DNA of 64,000 nucleotides from Gnetum montanum. Its lineage: Eukaryota; Streptophyta; Gnetopsida; Gnetales; Gnetaceae. A program made the translations under genes and the position numbers. Shown piece by piece: positions 24,089 to 35,960 of the stretch (position 1 is its first letter; each line of letters begins with the position of its first letter). Location: the NCBI GenBank assembly GCA_015680685.1, contig MNCI01006861.1:29754-93753 (forward strand), written 5' to 3'. Under the pieces are notes generated by a model, which did no database searches, was not told the origin of the DNA, and saw only the letters and a list, made by a program, of their open reading frames with translations.

Positions 24089-24748
24089 TGATGAGTGGCA
24101 AGGTACCCCTACACTCAACCATACGAATACGAGCGTTTCACGTGTGATCCAGTCGAACTCCAAGGACTAAGTGCTTACTCACCTTAATGAAACACTTAGG
24201 GTTAATCAATCATTGTCTTCCCAAACTTACTTGTATTGTCACGGTTGTATGGTTAAGTAAGCTTGAGGTATATGATTTTTATAGCTTTTTGTCTTTTTAT
24301 GTCTTCTGCTAATAAAGGAAAGGGAGAGAGAACTAAGTGGCTAACTTACATTAATTATTCATTAACTAGTTTCTAAATGTTCCTAACACCAGTATCNTGA
24401 AGGTTGAGAGAGATATTAATTAACTAGGAAAGTATTAAATAATAATTAATTACTAATTAGCTTAATCTGTATGCTACAAGGTTTATCATAAAGTTCATCT
24501 TTATTGTCGTACACAAAATTGTGCTCAAGTACAAATTGTTTGAATAAAGATCTGTTCACTCTATGACTCCTACTGTGGGTACACAGAAATAATTCTAACT
24601 TTAGAATGACTAAACTACAAGAATCTGGCTAAGGGTCTAAGTCTAACTTCCTAGAACAAAGGGTGTCACCTCTTATTTATAAAGATGAGGCAGGATGCGA
24701 TATCGTGTGGCGGATGTGATATCGCGTATGCGATATTGCGGCTCATCA
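24089..24748 (-). repeat. A 5' LTR with internal gap
   Basis: Same family and ends as 20109-20900 but only 660 bp. A single n at 24397 replaces about 133 bp present in the partner. This is more likely a collapsed assembly join than a biological deletion. The TATA box is on the minus strand at about 24672-24681. Confidence 0.87.
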
Positions 24749-27336
24749 GCTTTGATGTACTAGGCCGCAAATAACCATCGTTCCTCCTTGTAGGCTTTGG
24801 CTTTATCCCTGTACTCTTGAAAATCTGTAAGTCATTGAGCAAAGTCTATGCAACATCTCTCTAGCCTTGGTAGCTAATCTTAACCACCTCTAGTTCAAAA
24901 TTTGTGATTTCTAGCTTCTGCAATGTTTTCTTGTGCTTCACAAATTTTGTTTCATATTTGGCGTAGGTGGCAGCTACATGCTTCTCGAGCTTTGTTCTCG
25001 GGCATCCTACTATCAACATGGCTATATTGGCATACCGCAGGTTTGCCAATTCCATGTACTCTGTCAGGTCTTGAATCTGCAGGTCCTGAATTTTAAGTTT
25101 TGCCTGGTGTGCAAATGCATATGTATTCAATATAGCTTGCCAATCAGTGTGTTGAGCACGGAAAGTGTTGATGTGGGCATTGGTCATATGGATATCCTTT
25201 TCTATGACTTGCTTGTACATTCCCACCTAGTCTTTGAAGTGCTCCTTTAACTTTTCATGCTGCTTGGCTTTGTTTTTCCACGCGCTTATTTCAATGGTCA
25301 TCTTTTGATAGATTGCGCATACCTCCTCCATTGAGAGGGTTTAATTCTCTTTGGCCAAATGATTCATGTCTTGGTTGACCTTGACAAACTATTCTTGTAA
25401 TTACTGAAAGTTTTCCTCAAGCACATTCTTTTATCTCTCCACGATGGTCAATTGACGAGTGTTAGCAGCAAGCTATTTATTTTCCTCCTGTAAGGCTTTG
25501 AGTGCCTTAGTGTGTGCGTAGGTTTGTGCTTGTGCCTTGGAGGCATCCCAGTCAACCTTCTCTTTCTCCTCCACCACTCTTTTATTGTCTGCCAATAGTT
25601 TTTTAAGCTACTATGTCCTAAAAGTGTCTAGTTGGTTTGTGGGAACAAACTAAGATGGGCCCCGTTGTGTAGCTTGTAGGGTGACAAGCCTCTCTTGTAG
25701 TCTTATCAACTTCGCTTCCGTGTGCTCAACCTTGATCTCTGCCATGATCAACTTTCCTTTGGTGGAGATAAGGTCTGATTGTGCTGCCATGACATCTTAT
25801 GGGATATCAAACAAGGACATCATTACTTGTCCTGTTTGTAGCAATCAATCAAGGACATCCTCATGTTTTGCAGGAGTCATTGAGGGACCGACCAGAGTTT
25901 GAGCATCTCGTGCTCCTATGAAATCTACCGGTGGCACAATAGGGACGTTGAAAGATTCTTTGATGTGGTCTATGACCACTTCCACGGCTCTTGTTGCATC
26001 CTGGTGTTGCATGACCATCATTGTGGCCCCTTCACTTATTTCCAATTGCACCTGGAAAGCTGTAGTGTTCCCTGAAATCTATTTGAGTCTCCCCTCCTCT
26101 TGTTTGGATGGACACCTCACCCCGAGCATGATCAATAGAAATTGGGGGTTGTACGGTGTCATCAATGATGCAGAAGAGATTAGCATCATCACAACTTCCC
26201 CAGCTAATCATCTCAGCGATGGCCCTGAGGTGGCTCATTGACGATTGGGAATCCTGTGGTGGTGGCGATTGATCTTGCTGGCTCATGCTGGGCCTTGCTT
26301 CTTGTTGTTGACCAGACCTTGTGCTTAGAAGTTGGCTAGGCCCTACAGTTTGAGTTGCAGTGGTAGTGGGCTCCACCATTTTTTCTTACTCTTGCTCTGG
26401 CTCTAGTGTCTCACCAACACTTTTCGTCGGAGCTGGTGGCTTTAACAGTTTAGCGAACGAAGCATTCTGGGCTCTTCTAAGGATGTCATTGGTATACCCC
26501 AAAATACTAGCACATTTGCACAGCTTCCTGATGAGACAAGGGAAGGGCAACGTGAATTTCCCTGTCTTGTGTTCTTCAAACTACCTCAAGATCTCCATGA
26601 GATATAGATGAGGAACGTTAGCATTGGCCTTTCCCATTAGTATCGCACTTTCTCTTGCTGCATATGTTGAGATTCTTTTTAGTCCTCTCGTGGGGAAGAT
26701 GTGATAAGCACCAATCTTGAAGTATATCCTTTCTTCTAGTGTTAACTCTCCATATGTCTTGTCTTCTTTACCATATGCCGTATCCAACCAAACCCTTCGC
26801 GCATCAGCATTGGAGTGAGTGGATAGGTGAGCAATTTTTGGCCCTGTATTCAAAAGGTTCAACACTTCCGAGATGGCCTTAGTGGAAAAATCTACAGACA
26901 CACCACAAATGTTGACTATAGTGCCTTCTTCCTTATTGTGCCAAAATTGGTATGTTTCTCCTAAGTACCAGGCACCACTTTTAGAGAGGATAGGCCATAA
27001 TGGAGACCCTTTGAGTTGGTCCCTAATAGCCTCAGGAGTGAATTTCTTGAAAGGTTTGAAGTTCAATTCTACAATCACTGCAGCTAACGTGGACTTTTCA
27101 TAGATGGCCTGAATACATTCTAGGGACAATGTGAGTTGTTGTCCTTGTTCAGGTGCTACAGCAGCTCCTCCTTCTGCCTATTTCGATTGTACAGTAGCAG
27201 GAGTCTCTTGATGGATGCTAAATGATTGAGCCTCCTACTCTGCATGTTGTTCAGGAGATGCTTGTCTTCTACCTTTCTTGGGTCGCTTGGACACACCTTG
27301 AGAGGATCCTTCTTGTTGTCCATGCTTTGGGACCAT
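24749..27336 (-). pseudogene. B 3' ORF, main part: transposon-protein-like domain plus long coiled coil
   Basis: This extra ORF lies between gag/pol and the 3' LTR. The ATG at 27336 (MVPKHGQQEG) matches starts in C (MTSKRPQEEG) and D (MIPKRGPQAK). A basic KRPKKGRRQ follows (about 27260-27290), a possible nuclear signal. Then comes a 182-codon open domain (26581-27129) with SPLWPILSKSGAWYLGETY and RIYFKIGAYHIFPTRGL, resembling from memory the 'putative plant transposon protein' domain found with Athila/Tat elements. Next is a Ser/Gln-rich linker (26200-26380), then a long heptad-rich coiled coil (about 24800-26050). It has several stops and shifts (one near 26040). The C-terminus is at 19899-20108. 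Function unknown. Confidence 0.75.
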
Positions 27337-27836
27337 TTGCAATCACATAGGGTTAGTCATTAGTAAGGTTGCTTAGCAAAGTCAAGTTATACCTTACTTC
27401 TTGCCTTAATGGATTTTTCTCTTATTCCATGTGATTTAAAGTTAGGAATTTTTGTGAAAATGTCCTCAAAAAGTTTTAATATTTGACCCACTTTGATTAG
27501 GTGGCTTCACAATTTTAATTTCCCAGTATAAGTCAGAAGATGAAGTTGTTTTTGGCACATGTTTATCATTTTTGTATAATTAATTACCCTTGATAGTATC
27601 CTTTGGGTGATGAAAAATTTCAAAAAATTTGTGCGCAATTCAGAGTGTACCCCTCCTCCACGACTAAGCTGAACACTCCAAGTTCAAATAGGTTTGAGCG
27701 AAATGAAAATCAGAGTGCTAGCAAGCAAGTTATGGCTATTGGAACAAGAGATACACAATCACAAGTTGTAGAAGAAAATTTGAAAAACTCCCTTACGTGA
27801 ATAGTTGCAAGTGATGTTGACATTCGTAGGGGGGGC

Positions 27837-27898
27837 ATATTTATAGTTTCTGTGGGATGTGATATCATGTACATGATAGCGCATCCATGATATTGTGG
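27837..27898 (-). promoter_or_regulatory. B internal LTR-like promoter module upstream of the 3' ORF
   Basis: On the minus strand a GATATC-type cluster (27861-27898) is followed after about 15 bp by TATAAATAT (27845-27837), then 509 bp of leader to the ORF ATG. In the B LTR the same order occurs with similar spacing (GATATC cluster from 32166, TATA at 32142-32150). It may be a captured or duplicated LTR promoter. Promoter activity is inferred, not shown. Confidence 0.5.
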
Positions 27899-29040
27899 CC
27901 TGTTTGAAGTAGGGTACTTAGAAAAAATGGATATTTTTTTTTGAAATTCCTAACTAAAAAATGAAGGACTTGAAGTCAATGTAAAGGGTGCAGGGTAATA
28001 TTGATCAGGCCTGAAGGCACAAAAAGAATAATGGTGTAAAATCTGGCAATGAAAGTCATGAAGAGTATGAGGAAAAAGGACATGTGTTGGTACATAGGAG
28101 CGTTTGAATCGGAAGGATGATAAGAGAGAAGAATGTTAGTAATGCAATACCTAGAGGGTGTAAAATGATGTGAGGGTAATGTGTTACGAGTGCAAATTAC
28201 AAAAGTCATGCAAGTGGGTCCTCCCCAAAGTAGGTTCCAACCTATAATGCCCTTACATAACCACACCTTAAAATGTCCATAGGCACTAGAAGGGTTAAAT
28301 GCAATCTATATCAATTTCACAAAACACACACATGTAAATACCACCATGATGAGGTATAAATTCAATGCTACACAAGTCATGAGTCACAAATTCTTGGGTA
28401 GTGAGATGAGACAAATTGTAGAAGGGATTGTAGAGAGTGGGACATGAGGTAAGTAACCTAGGGCACAATGAATCCTGAGTGTAGGGCATGATTAGTGTGT
28501 CATTAACCCGTTGCTCCAAAATCAGGACCAAGTCCATTTCTTCGATCAGTGACATCGCATTGCTTCATCCAATGATGGACAACCATAAGAGCACCATGAT
28601 GGCAAGGCATATGATCACTTGATGTTTCGTACAAGGGAGGAGTGATTTTGCTTTGTGGAACTTTTCTTTTTGAATGCTTAATCCAGAGAAGCCACCTACC
28701 TTCAGGCATGGGTGCATGTCTTTCCAATGGGACCCCCTAAAATAGCATTATTTTTCCTTGATTGAGNGTGGATGGGTGGATGTGATGGGCTCGCTGTTCA
28801 AGTAATTAGTCACCTGAGACTTGATAGCATAGGAACCACACCTCAACAAACAAGTCACATGAGTGTTTTATTCATAAATGAGATTACTCATAAAAAGATA
28901 AAAAGACAAAAAAACAAAGCAATAAATTGAAAGATGAAAAACTAGAAAACAAAAAATTGTAAAATTAAAGAAAAGAAAAACATTTATTAATTCTACTGTT
29001 GCTAGAATGGGGGATACCCCCCATAACTAAACGGTTGAGC
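27899..29040 (-). other. B 3' noncoding region between gag and the 3' ORF
   Basis: The conserved AAGTGGGTCCTCCCC block (plus strand 28205-28265) and a partial copy of the GCATGG block (28700-28765) are present. The latter is broken by an ambiguous base at 28767. At about 29010-29040 the minus strand reads TTAGTTATGGGGGGTAT, the counterpart of the pol-terminus SHGGDGH sequence in F, C and E. The remaining frames are not convincing. Confidence 0.6.
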
Positions 29041-31276
29041 ATGGTTAGAATTAATAAATGGAAGGTTGGGATCCTTGCATGTTGGAAATATTGGGACTGG
29101 TCATACTTACCCCATTGGGGTTCACACACTTGATTAGAGTTGACATAGTGGGGCAAGTTATAAGATGTGGTTAATTTATAAGGAGTTGACCCACTATGGT
29201 ACTTATAATCGTAAGATGGTATGCAAGGATCAACATGTCTCCCCATGTGGCTATACTCATTGGGTCCCATGGTTGTTGGAGTATTGAGTGATGGCCTTGA
29301 TAATGTAACATGAGGCATTGTGTTTGAAGAGGAAAATGCAACACAGTGTTGAACTTGTGCTGAGTTGGAAGATGCAGTGGTTTCAGAGCAAAGGTGTCCC
29401 TTTTGATAGTCACATCTAAAGAAGGGATGCCTATGATATTGTGGAGAATTCCCACTGCTGTTGATAGAAGCACAAGTAATGTTTGTGGGTTGATATTGTG
29501 TGCAAATCCTTCAGGTACAATTTCTAGCGATGTAGAAGGAGGTGAAGGATGAGAATTTTGAAATTGAGGTGAAGTGTAAGGTACCCAAGGTGGTGGTCTT
29601 GTTGGTAAGGATACGGGTTGATAGTATTGAGGAGAATAATAATAATGTGGCGAGATAGAGGATGTTGACCCAGTTGGGGAAACATGATGTTGAACTTGAT
29701 AAGCACTTAGGTTCGGATGGTATGAAGGGTGTAACCAGTTTGGGGATGACCTTCCCCATGATTAGGATTATTGCCATTGTGATTGAACATAGTATTTTTG
29801 TACAAACTCTGGATGTAACATTCTTGCCCAATGCTCATGCAAATGTGACAAGATTGGGCATTGGCCCTTGGGGTGATCGTATAGGAAAATGTTAAATTGA
29901 TACATATGATTGGCAGTTAAGTTCTTATTCTCTTCAACCCTTCTTTTCGATTGTCTAAAGGTGTTTTGTCCTATTTCTTGGGTTGTCATAACTCTATCTC
30001 CAAGAATGTTGGCATATTCTCCATATTTTTTATGTATCCATTCCATCATCCTACTAATCTTTGCCTCAACTTCATTTAATGATTGTAGTATTGGCAAAGA
30101 TGGTTCCACCTCCTTGTAGTGAGTTGATTTCTCCTCTTCTTAACCATGGGCCCTTGTTAATTTTGGAGCCTGTTGAGAGTTTTCAGCATTCTCCCATTTA
30201 GCCATTACTCCTTCTTCTTTTGCTACCCACTTGATAAGCTCTTGGAATTGATGGGTTCGTAGCTCATATAGTTGACCTCGGGCATACATCCCTAGGGTCT
30301 CCCTTGTTTCGTTACATAGCCCATCTATGATATGGTACATTAGCCTTTCCTCAGAGAACCCATGGCCTGGGTAGCTATTTAACAAAGCATAATATCTTTG
30401 TAAGGCCATGTCCAAGGGTTCATGTTGTGCTTGTTTCCACTCTTGGATTTGTCTCCTCAAGGCTGACACTCTTGTAGAAGTTTGATATCCTTCGTTGAAT
30501 AGTTCTACCATTGTTGGCCAACGTCGGATTAATTTTGGTTTTAAGGACCTATACCATAATTTTGCGTGGCCAATGAGTGTCATAGGAAAGAGCTTAAGTT
30601 TTTGCCATCCATTATCAATGTTATTACATAAACAAGCATCGTAGGAGGCTTGTAAATGTTGTTGAGGATCTAAATCATAGCCTCCTAAAAACTTAGGAAA
30701 GTTGTTTAAGTCAAGCTTGGGTAGATGGCTTTCCTTGCGATGCCTGTAGGATATTCAAACGACCTCTTGTATAGGCATTAGGTTCTTAGTGGCTAGCAAG
30801 GATTCATCATCACTAAGTGGGTTGTGAGTTTGTGTGTTGGGATGATGTTATCATTGTTCATGTTGGCATTCTTGATTTTCTTTGTGAGCTCAATTTTTAG
30901 TTCTATGTTGATCCCTTGAAAGATAGTCATCCATGTTACAATCTAATGTTGAAGGAGTAGAGGAAGAGAGGGAACTATAAAACTCTTTATGACTTTTGTA
31001 AGTCTTCCAATCATCCCCAAATAAGTTCTTGTTAGTTATCAAGAAGGTTCTAGGCCTTTCGGGCCTCCTCGTTCTATGGGATGTCTCATCCTTACTAGAG
31101 GTGTTAGAGTTGGATGACGAAAGTCTTTGAGTATTGTTGGGGTGTTCATGAATGCAGGGGACTCATGCATAAGGTTGAGTACTCCAAAATTTATCTTCAT
31201 CATCATATAATTTGTTGGTTCTCCAATGAATTTCCTTCCTCATTGTTGTGTTATCAGAGTCTTGTGAGAGAGACAT
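29041..31276 (-). pseudogene. gag: B gag (diverged, knuckle lost)
   Basis: The ATG at 31276 (MSLSQDSDNTTMR) lies about 115 bp after the PBS. The N-terminal half is unlike that of A and E. The core is clearly homologous: LDLNNFPKFLGGYD (about 30680-30720) and YQTSTRVSALRRQIQEWKQ (about 30425-30480), with a 147-codon open stretch at 30140-30583. A 113-codon open stretch (29768-30109) contains NIFLYDHPKGQCPILSHL, where the first two zinc-knuckle cysteines seen in A and E (CEIC) are Phe. The tail is Pro/Tyr/Ser-rich. Stops are moderate. Confidence 0.83.
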
Positions 31277-31390
31277 TGTTGTGAATTGTGTGTGACTTAA
31301 TTAAAATTAATTTCTTTTCTAAGAGATATATTGTGAATACTTTGTTACAATGATCTTGTGTGATATAACTAATCTAAATAATTAGCACCA

Positions 31391-31409
31391 TCCTCGGCAA
31401 CAACGCCAA
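31391..31409 (-). other. B primer-binding site
   Basis: The minus strand reads TTGGCGTTGTTGCCGAGGA beside the 5' LTR. It is a near match to the tRNA-Asp complement. Confidence 0.83.
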
Positions 31410-32262
31410 TGATGAGTGGCGAGGTACCCCTACACTCAACTATATGAATATAAGCATTTCATGCACGATTCGGTCGAACTCTGCATATGAGTATCTAGAT
31501 AGTTACTCATTGATTGTAGTTTTCTATCTTCCCACCTAGACTAGCATTTGCTTGTCATGCATGGTTTAGTCTAGAGTGAGGTGTATGATGTGGTTTCTAA
31601 CCTAATGCTACTCCTAGAGGCAATGGAAAATAACTTTAATTAAGCTAGGAGGAAAAGGGAGAGAGAGTTAAGCTAATAGGAAGTGGGAGAGAGAATCTAA
31701 GCTAGCCTAAGTGCAATGAGCATCTGTTCCTTAATCATCCATACACATCTTGGACCTCGTGCATGACTACTACTGGGTTTACTAAGCACATGGCCTAGGT
31801 ATGCTACTGGGATACCAAGTAGTCACACTTAAATGTTTATGATTAAGTCATACTCATTCCACATTTAAGGAGTTTAGGGTGAAGAGATATTAATTACGAA
31901 AGCAATAAATAACAATAACAATTAAATAATTAAACTAAGTGAATGCTGCAAGGATGAAGTAATCTCGATCTTTATTTTTGGTCATGTGTGTGTCCAAGTA
32001 TGTCACACTCGAATAAAGGATGCCATACAATTATAATCATCACACTGCAAACATGCACTAGGAGAAAGGGTTGAGAAAGACTAAAAATGAGAACTAATTT
32101 CTAACTTAAAACTTCCTTTTTTTTCACTGTGCACCTAAGGTGTATTTATAGGCCTGCATAGGAGCCACGATATCACGTATACGATATCACGAGCTAGGCT
32201 GTGATATCACGTATGCGATATCGTGTATGTGATATCAGAACCTAATGAATCATGATTCATTA
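31410..32262 (-). repeat. B 5' LTR
   Basis: Starts TGATGAG and ends TTCATTA (one change from TCATCA). Length 853 bp, pairing with 18856-19704. GATATCACG dyads occupy 32166-32240 and the TATA box lies at 32142-32150 on the minus strand. Confidence 0.88.
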
Positions 32263-32267
32263 ATTAG
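32263..32267. repeat. Right target-site duplication of B (ATTAG)
   Basis: ATTAG follows the B LTR and equals 18851-18855. The D sequence then continues with GCAACCTC. Confidence 0.88.
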
Positions 32268-32407
32268 GCAACCTCAAACTGTAAAAGATGTGAGGTCATT
32301 CCTTGGCCATATTGGTTACTATAGGCACTTCATTGAAAATTTCTCTAAGATGCCTAAACTGTTGGTAGAGCTTACAAAGAAAGATGCATTCTATGAATGG
32401 ACTAAGG
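32268..32407 (+). pseudogene. pol: D RT/RNase H connection, middle fragment
   Basis: This 140-bp piece reads [20 protein letters not shown] and then LTKKDAFYEWTKEC. It directly continues the D RT broken at 18855 and matches C at 37660-37790. It is trapped between the B and C insertions and ends at the C duplication, proving that both B and C landed in the same D element. Confidence 0.88.
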
Positions 32408-32412
32408 AATGC
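32408..32412. repeat. Left target-site duplication of C (AATGC)
   Basis: AATGC precedes the C 5' LTR and is repeated at 52753-52757 directly after the C 3' LTR. Confidence 0.88.
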
Positions 32413-33266
32413 TACTGAATTAGTTAATGGGTTGCATCAATGGGCATGCGTCAACGCATCTTCGGTGCCACATGGTTAGATACGTCAACGTAGTGTCTAT
32501 CTTTGCCTATATAAATATGCAGCTCCACCATATTGATGGCATGTTAAGTTAATAAAGTAGCCAAGTTCTTGTAATTTTCTTCTGTCAAAGTTAGAATCTT
32601 TCCTAAGTGCCCATAGTAGGGCTTCAAGGATTTTATGGATCCTTATTTGAAGATTAATATACTTGAACACTTTGATGTGTTGGCAATAAAGATGAGTTTT
32701 TGGAATTCCTTGCAATACTTAAGAATAGTTTAATGTTTTCATTCATGCAGTCTATTGTTTATGCCCTTTACATTCATGTCCTTAGTTAATTAATACACTT
32801 AATAATCATACATAAGTACGACCACCTTGAACATACCTTTAACACTTGGTAATCCTAGTTGTGTTATTATTTGGTTCACCTAGTAGCCTAACATTTGGTA
32901 ACCTAGTAGTGTTTCTAACGAGTTTAGGATGTGCATAGAAGGTGGGCCTAGATGCTTATGTTAGGATAATTAGATTAAGACATTGGATAGTTAATTAGTT
33001 AATTTATAATTAATTAATTTTTTTCACACTTAAATTAAATCAAATAAAATATAAAAATATAAATAAATATCATGTGCCTTGGCATACACTTAACCATACC
33101 TTTGCACTTACACAAGTGAAGCCAAGAAGTTAATAACTGTGTCCTTAAGTTACTATCTTTACTCATTGATATATTTAGAAACTAAAGTCCATGGAATTCA
33201 ACTAGAATGCTAATGAAACACTTATGATTCTTATGGTTGAGGTTAGGGACTACTTGCTGCTCATCA
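32413..33266 (+). repeat. C 5' LTR
   Basis: Aligns with 51870-52752 along its length. The first bases TACTGAATT correspond to TGATGAATC of the partner, so the 5' terminus is mutated. It ends GCTCATCA. The TATA box is at 32509-32517, preceded by GCGTCAACGCATC and ACGTCAACGTAG dyads. Confidence 0.87.
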
Positions 33267-33285
33267 TTGACGTCATTGTCAAGGA
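33267..33285 (+). other. C primer-binding site
   Basis: TTGACGTCATTGTCAAGGA directly follows the LTR. It is a decayed tRNA-Asp complement. Confidence 0.78.
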
Positions 33286-33416
33286 TGCTAGTTAGCTAAG
33301 TGTGCTATATAGAAAAATATTGAAAACCTCTAACGATGTTGTAAAGAAACTTCATGTTAAAGTCATTAAGATAAATAATAATAACAAATGCACACTATTT
33401 TCGCACAATCACTGAT

Positions 33417-35760
33417 ATGGCTTCTTCTCGTATGGAAGACTTTCCACTACTATTTCTAAGTGAATCCAATCAAAGGAAAGAAGGCCAAAAGACACCAATG
33501 TACCAATAGTTCAAAGTTATCTATACTCATTTGGATGTCTACACTCTAGAATTTACCTTCATCTTGCATCAAGATGAGCAATTGTGGATGGACATAGAAG
33601 GTAACATTGTGTTACCTCTCGACCAATTTATTCCAACAATGATGTTAAACAACCTCATCAAGTTGGCCACTATCGAACTCAATGCAGAAGATGAGGTTTA
33701 GGACCATGCTTATTAGGATTATCATTCCACAAAGGCCTAATGAAAGAAAGATCAATAAATGGAAGCTAAATATGAGGCTTGAAAAGGAAAAAATTTTCTG
33801 ACCCACTTGTTCTTGCAAATGCACAAAGAAAGCAAGGACTTCTTTTTGGATGTCTCCCAATACACAGATTCTCCTCCTCTCTTTGATGGGGAGACCCTTA
33901 ACTAATGGCTGCACCCTACCATGAACAACCTTGGTAACTAAAAGAATGAGTCTCAAGATCATAGGGCCTCAAAAGGTGGTAACCATAGGTAAAAACAAGG
34001 ATAATCAATAAGAGAAAGGCAAACATGGTGATTGGGATAGGAATCGAGAAAGAGGAGGTGATAGGCATTGTTCTAGTCCTAATTTTCCTTCCTATTCACC
34101 TTTATCATCATCCTTATTATCTTCCTCCTTCAACTCCAATAGGAGAAGTAGAGACAATAGAAATCATGATGAAGATGAATGGTAGGATAGCGATGATCAT
34201 AGATCCCACCAAGATAATAGGGACCAGAGGCATGAGCAACCAAGGGATGAACATCACCAAGAATGAAGGCATAGTAGGACTCATTGTAGGCATCATAGCC
34301 ATGATAAGGGCCATAGAGACTACTATGACTTTGAGGCATTGTTGTTGACTACTAGAAACATGTTAAATATTTTAGAGGTTATTAAGATTCCAACCAGACA
34401 TTTAAATGATAGTCATATTAAACTATTGGATATGAATAATATCACTAGGTTCGAGGGGGATACAATTCAAATCCATAGAATCACCTGCAAGCATTTTATG
34501 ATGCCTATGCCTTGTAGAATGTGGAAAACAAAAGCTAAAACTATTTCGAAGGACACTCATCAAGGAAGTAGAAAGATGGTACTAGTTCTTGGAATCGGGA
34601 TCTATTTGGTGATGGAGTATGATGCTGGAGTTGTTCAATGGCAAGTACCAAACGTACTCCAAAGTGTCCAATTTGAGGAGGTAAATCCAAGGGTGGAACC
34701 AAGCACTCATGAGTCCTTAAATGCAGCTATGGGTAAGTACGAATTTTGTTGCACTGATGCCCAAGCCATGGATATTCTCAACGAGATCAGTTGCACCATA
34801 TCATAGATGGACTCAAAATTGAAACTAGGAGAACCCTTGGGGTTTACACATAAGGAAGAATTTTTAAGCTAAGGGTCCATTAGATTCAAAGGCTCATTGA
34901 GTAATTGGCCAAAGAGGAAGGAGAGCTGAAAAAATAAGAAAGTGTAAAGAATATAATAAAGACCCTTCCATCTACAAAAGGGAGGTCCATTTTTGTGAAA
35001 ATGAGGAAGAGGCACCACTTGATGAAGTGGTGCAAAGGAAAATCTTGCCAATTCAAAAATCTATTATTAAAATATTAGCTAAGGTTGATAAGATGTGGAA
35101 CACCTTAGATGAGAAGTTCTAGATTACTCTAAAGATTGTAGAGGAATGTATGGATCAAAGAGGTAGTGGTTGTGAGCGAAGGAAGAAGAAGAAGGTTGAA
35201 TGTGAACATCGTAAAGATAAGGGTAAAGCTATAGTAGTAAAGTAGGTTGTAGATTCTGAATCTAATGATGAGGGGTGTGACATTTATTGATACCGAAATC
35301 TCAATGGTTGTTGTTCCATATTTTCACACTTACAAGAATCTAGGGTGTATGCTTTAAATCCTAGATTGACAAAACAACAAGCACTCAAGAGGTTTTCTTA
35401 TCCATAAGACAACTATCACCAGTAATTCCACCAATAAGCTTAATATCATAGAGGAGTGCTGCCTCAACCACAAGAATAGTACTAGCAGTGGCAACATCCA
35501 CAATCATGGTGAATGCCACCTTTAAGGTAGTAGTACCCTTATCATCAACATGATCCTTATGGGTACTACATTCATTAGCCAAGACCTCAACATGACTCTT
35601 CTAATCACACTTTCTTTCCACACCACTATTACTCTCTAGAGTATTATAAAGCCCCTTCTCCAAGGGGATAGTTTGCATTCTTTTTCTATCCTCCTCACCA
35701 TCTTCTCCTACACCACTATCATCAACTCCTCTGCCACCTCCTACATCCATGTAGGATGAC
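33417..35760 (+). pseudogene. gag: C gag (decayed)
   Basis: The ATG at 33417 (MASSRMEDF) matches the D start. Recognisable pieces: FTFILHQDEQLW (about 33555-33590), a Lys/Arg/Ser-rich linker (33980-34330), NHLQAFYDAYAL-like core (about 34475-34520), CPSHGYSQRDQLHHIIDGL (about 34757-34820) and TRRTLGVYT (about 34825-34850), then a charged region to about 35250. The nucleocapsid knuckle at about 35275-35310 has lost cysteines. Stops and shifts are dense. Confidence 0.8.
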
Positions 35761-35960
35761 ATACCTACCTAGCCATAATAAAGAAATGTTACAAGGGCGG
35801 TAAACTTACAACTAGCTCCTTAGTCGAGTGGTCTTGAATTCGAGCCTAGCAAGAGGCCATTCTTTAAAACCAATAGCCTCACAAAGCCCTCACCAACACC
35901 TATGGTTATTAACCCTGCTACTTCAACCTTTGAAAGTCCCATTGAGCAACCTTTAAACCA

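Larger units (their letters stand above)
20109..24748 (-). mobile_element. Element A: gag-only non-autonomous retrotransposon nested in B
   Basis: Two LTRs (20109-20900 and 24089-24748), a PBS (24070-24088) and a PPT (20901-20913) define a minus-strand element of 4.6 kb. It carries gag only. Gag is joined at about 21745 directly to the 3' noncoding region that in E lies at 60118 onward, so PR, RT, RH, INT and the pol terminus are missing. Its LTRs are of the E family and very similar to each other, so A is probably among the youngest insertions. It splits the B 3' ORF. Confidence 0.9.
18856..32262 (-). mobile_element. Element B: gag plus 3'-ORF retrotransposon without RT/INT, containing A
   Basis: B has two LTRs of 849 and 853 bp (18856-19704 and 31410-32262), a perfect 5-bp duplication, a PBS beside the right LTR and a PPT beside the left one, so it is read on the minus strand. 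Internally it has gag (29041-31276), conserved 3' noncoding blocks, an internal promoter-like module and a long 3' ORF that A interrupts. PR, RT, RH and INT are absent: gag is followed almost directly by the pol-terminus sequence at about 29010-29040. B therefore looks non-autonomous. Confidence 0.88.
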
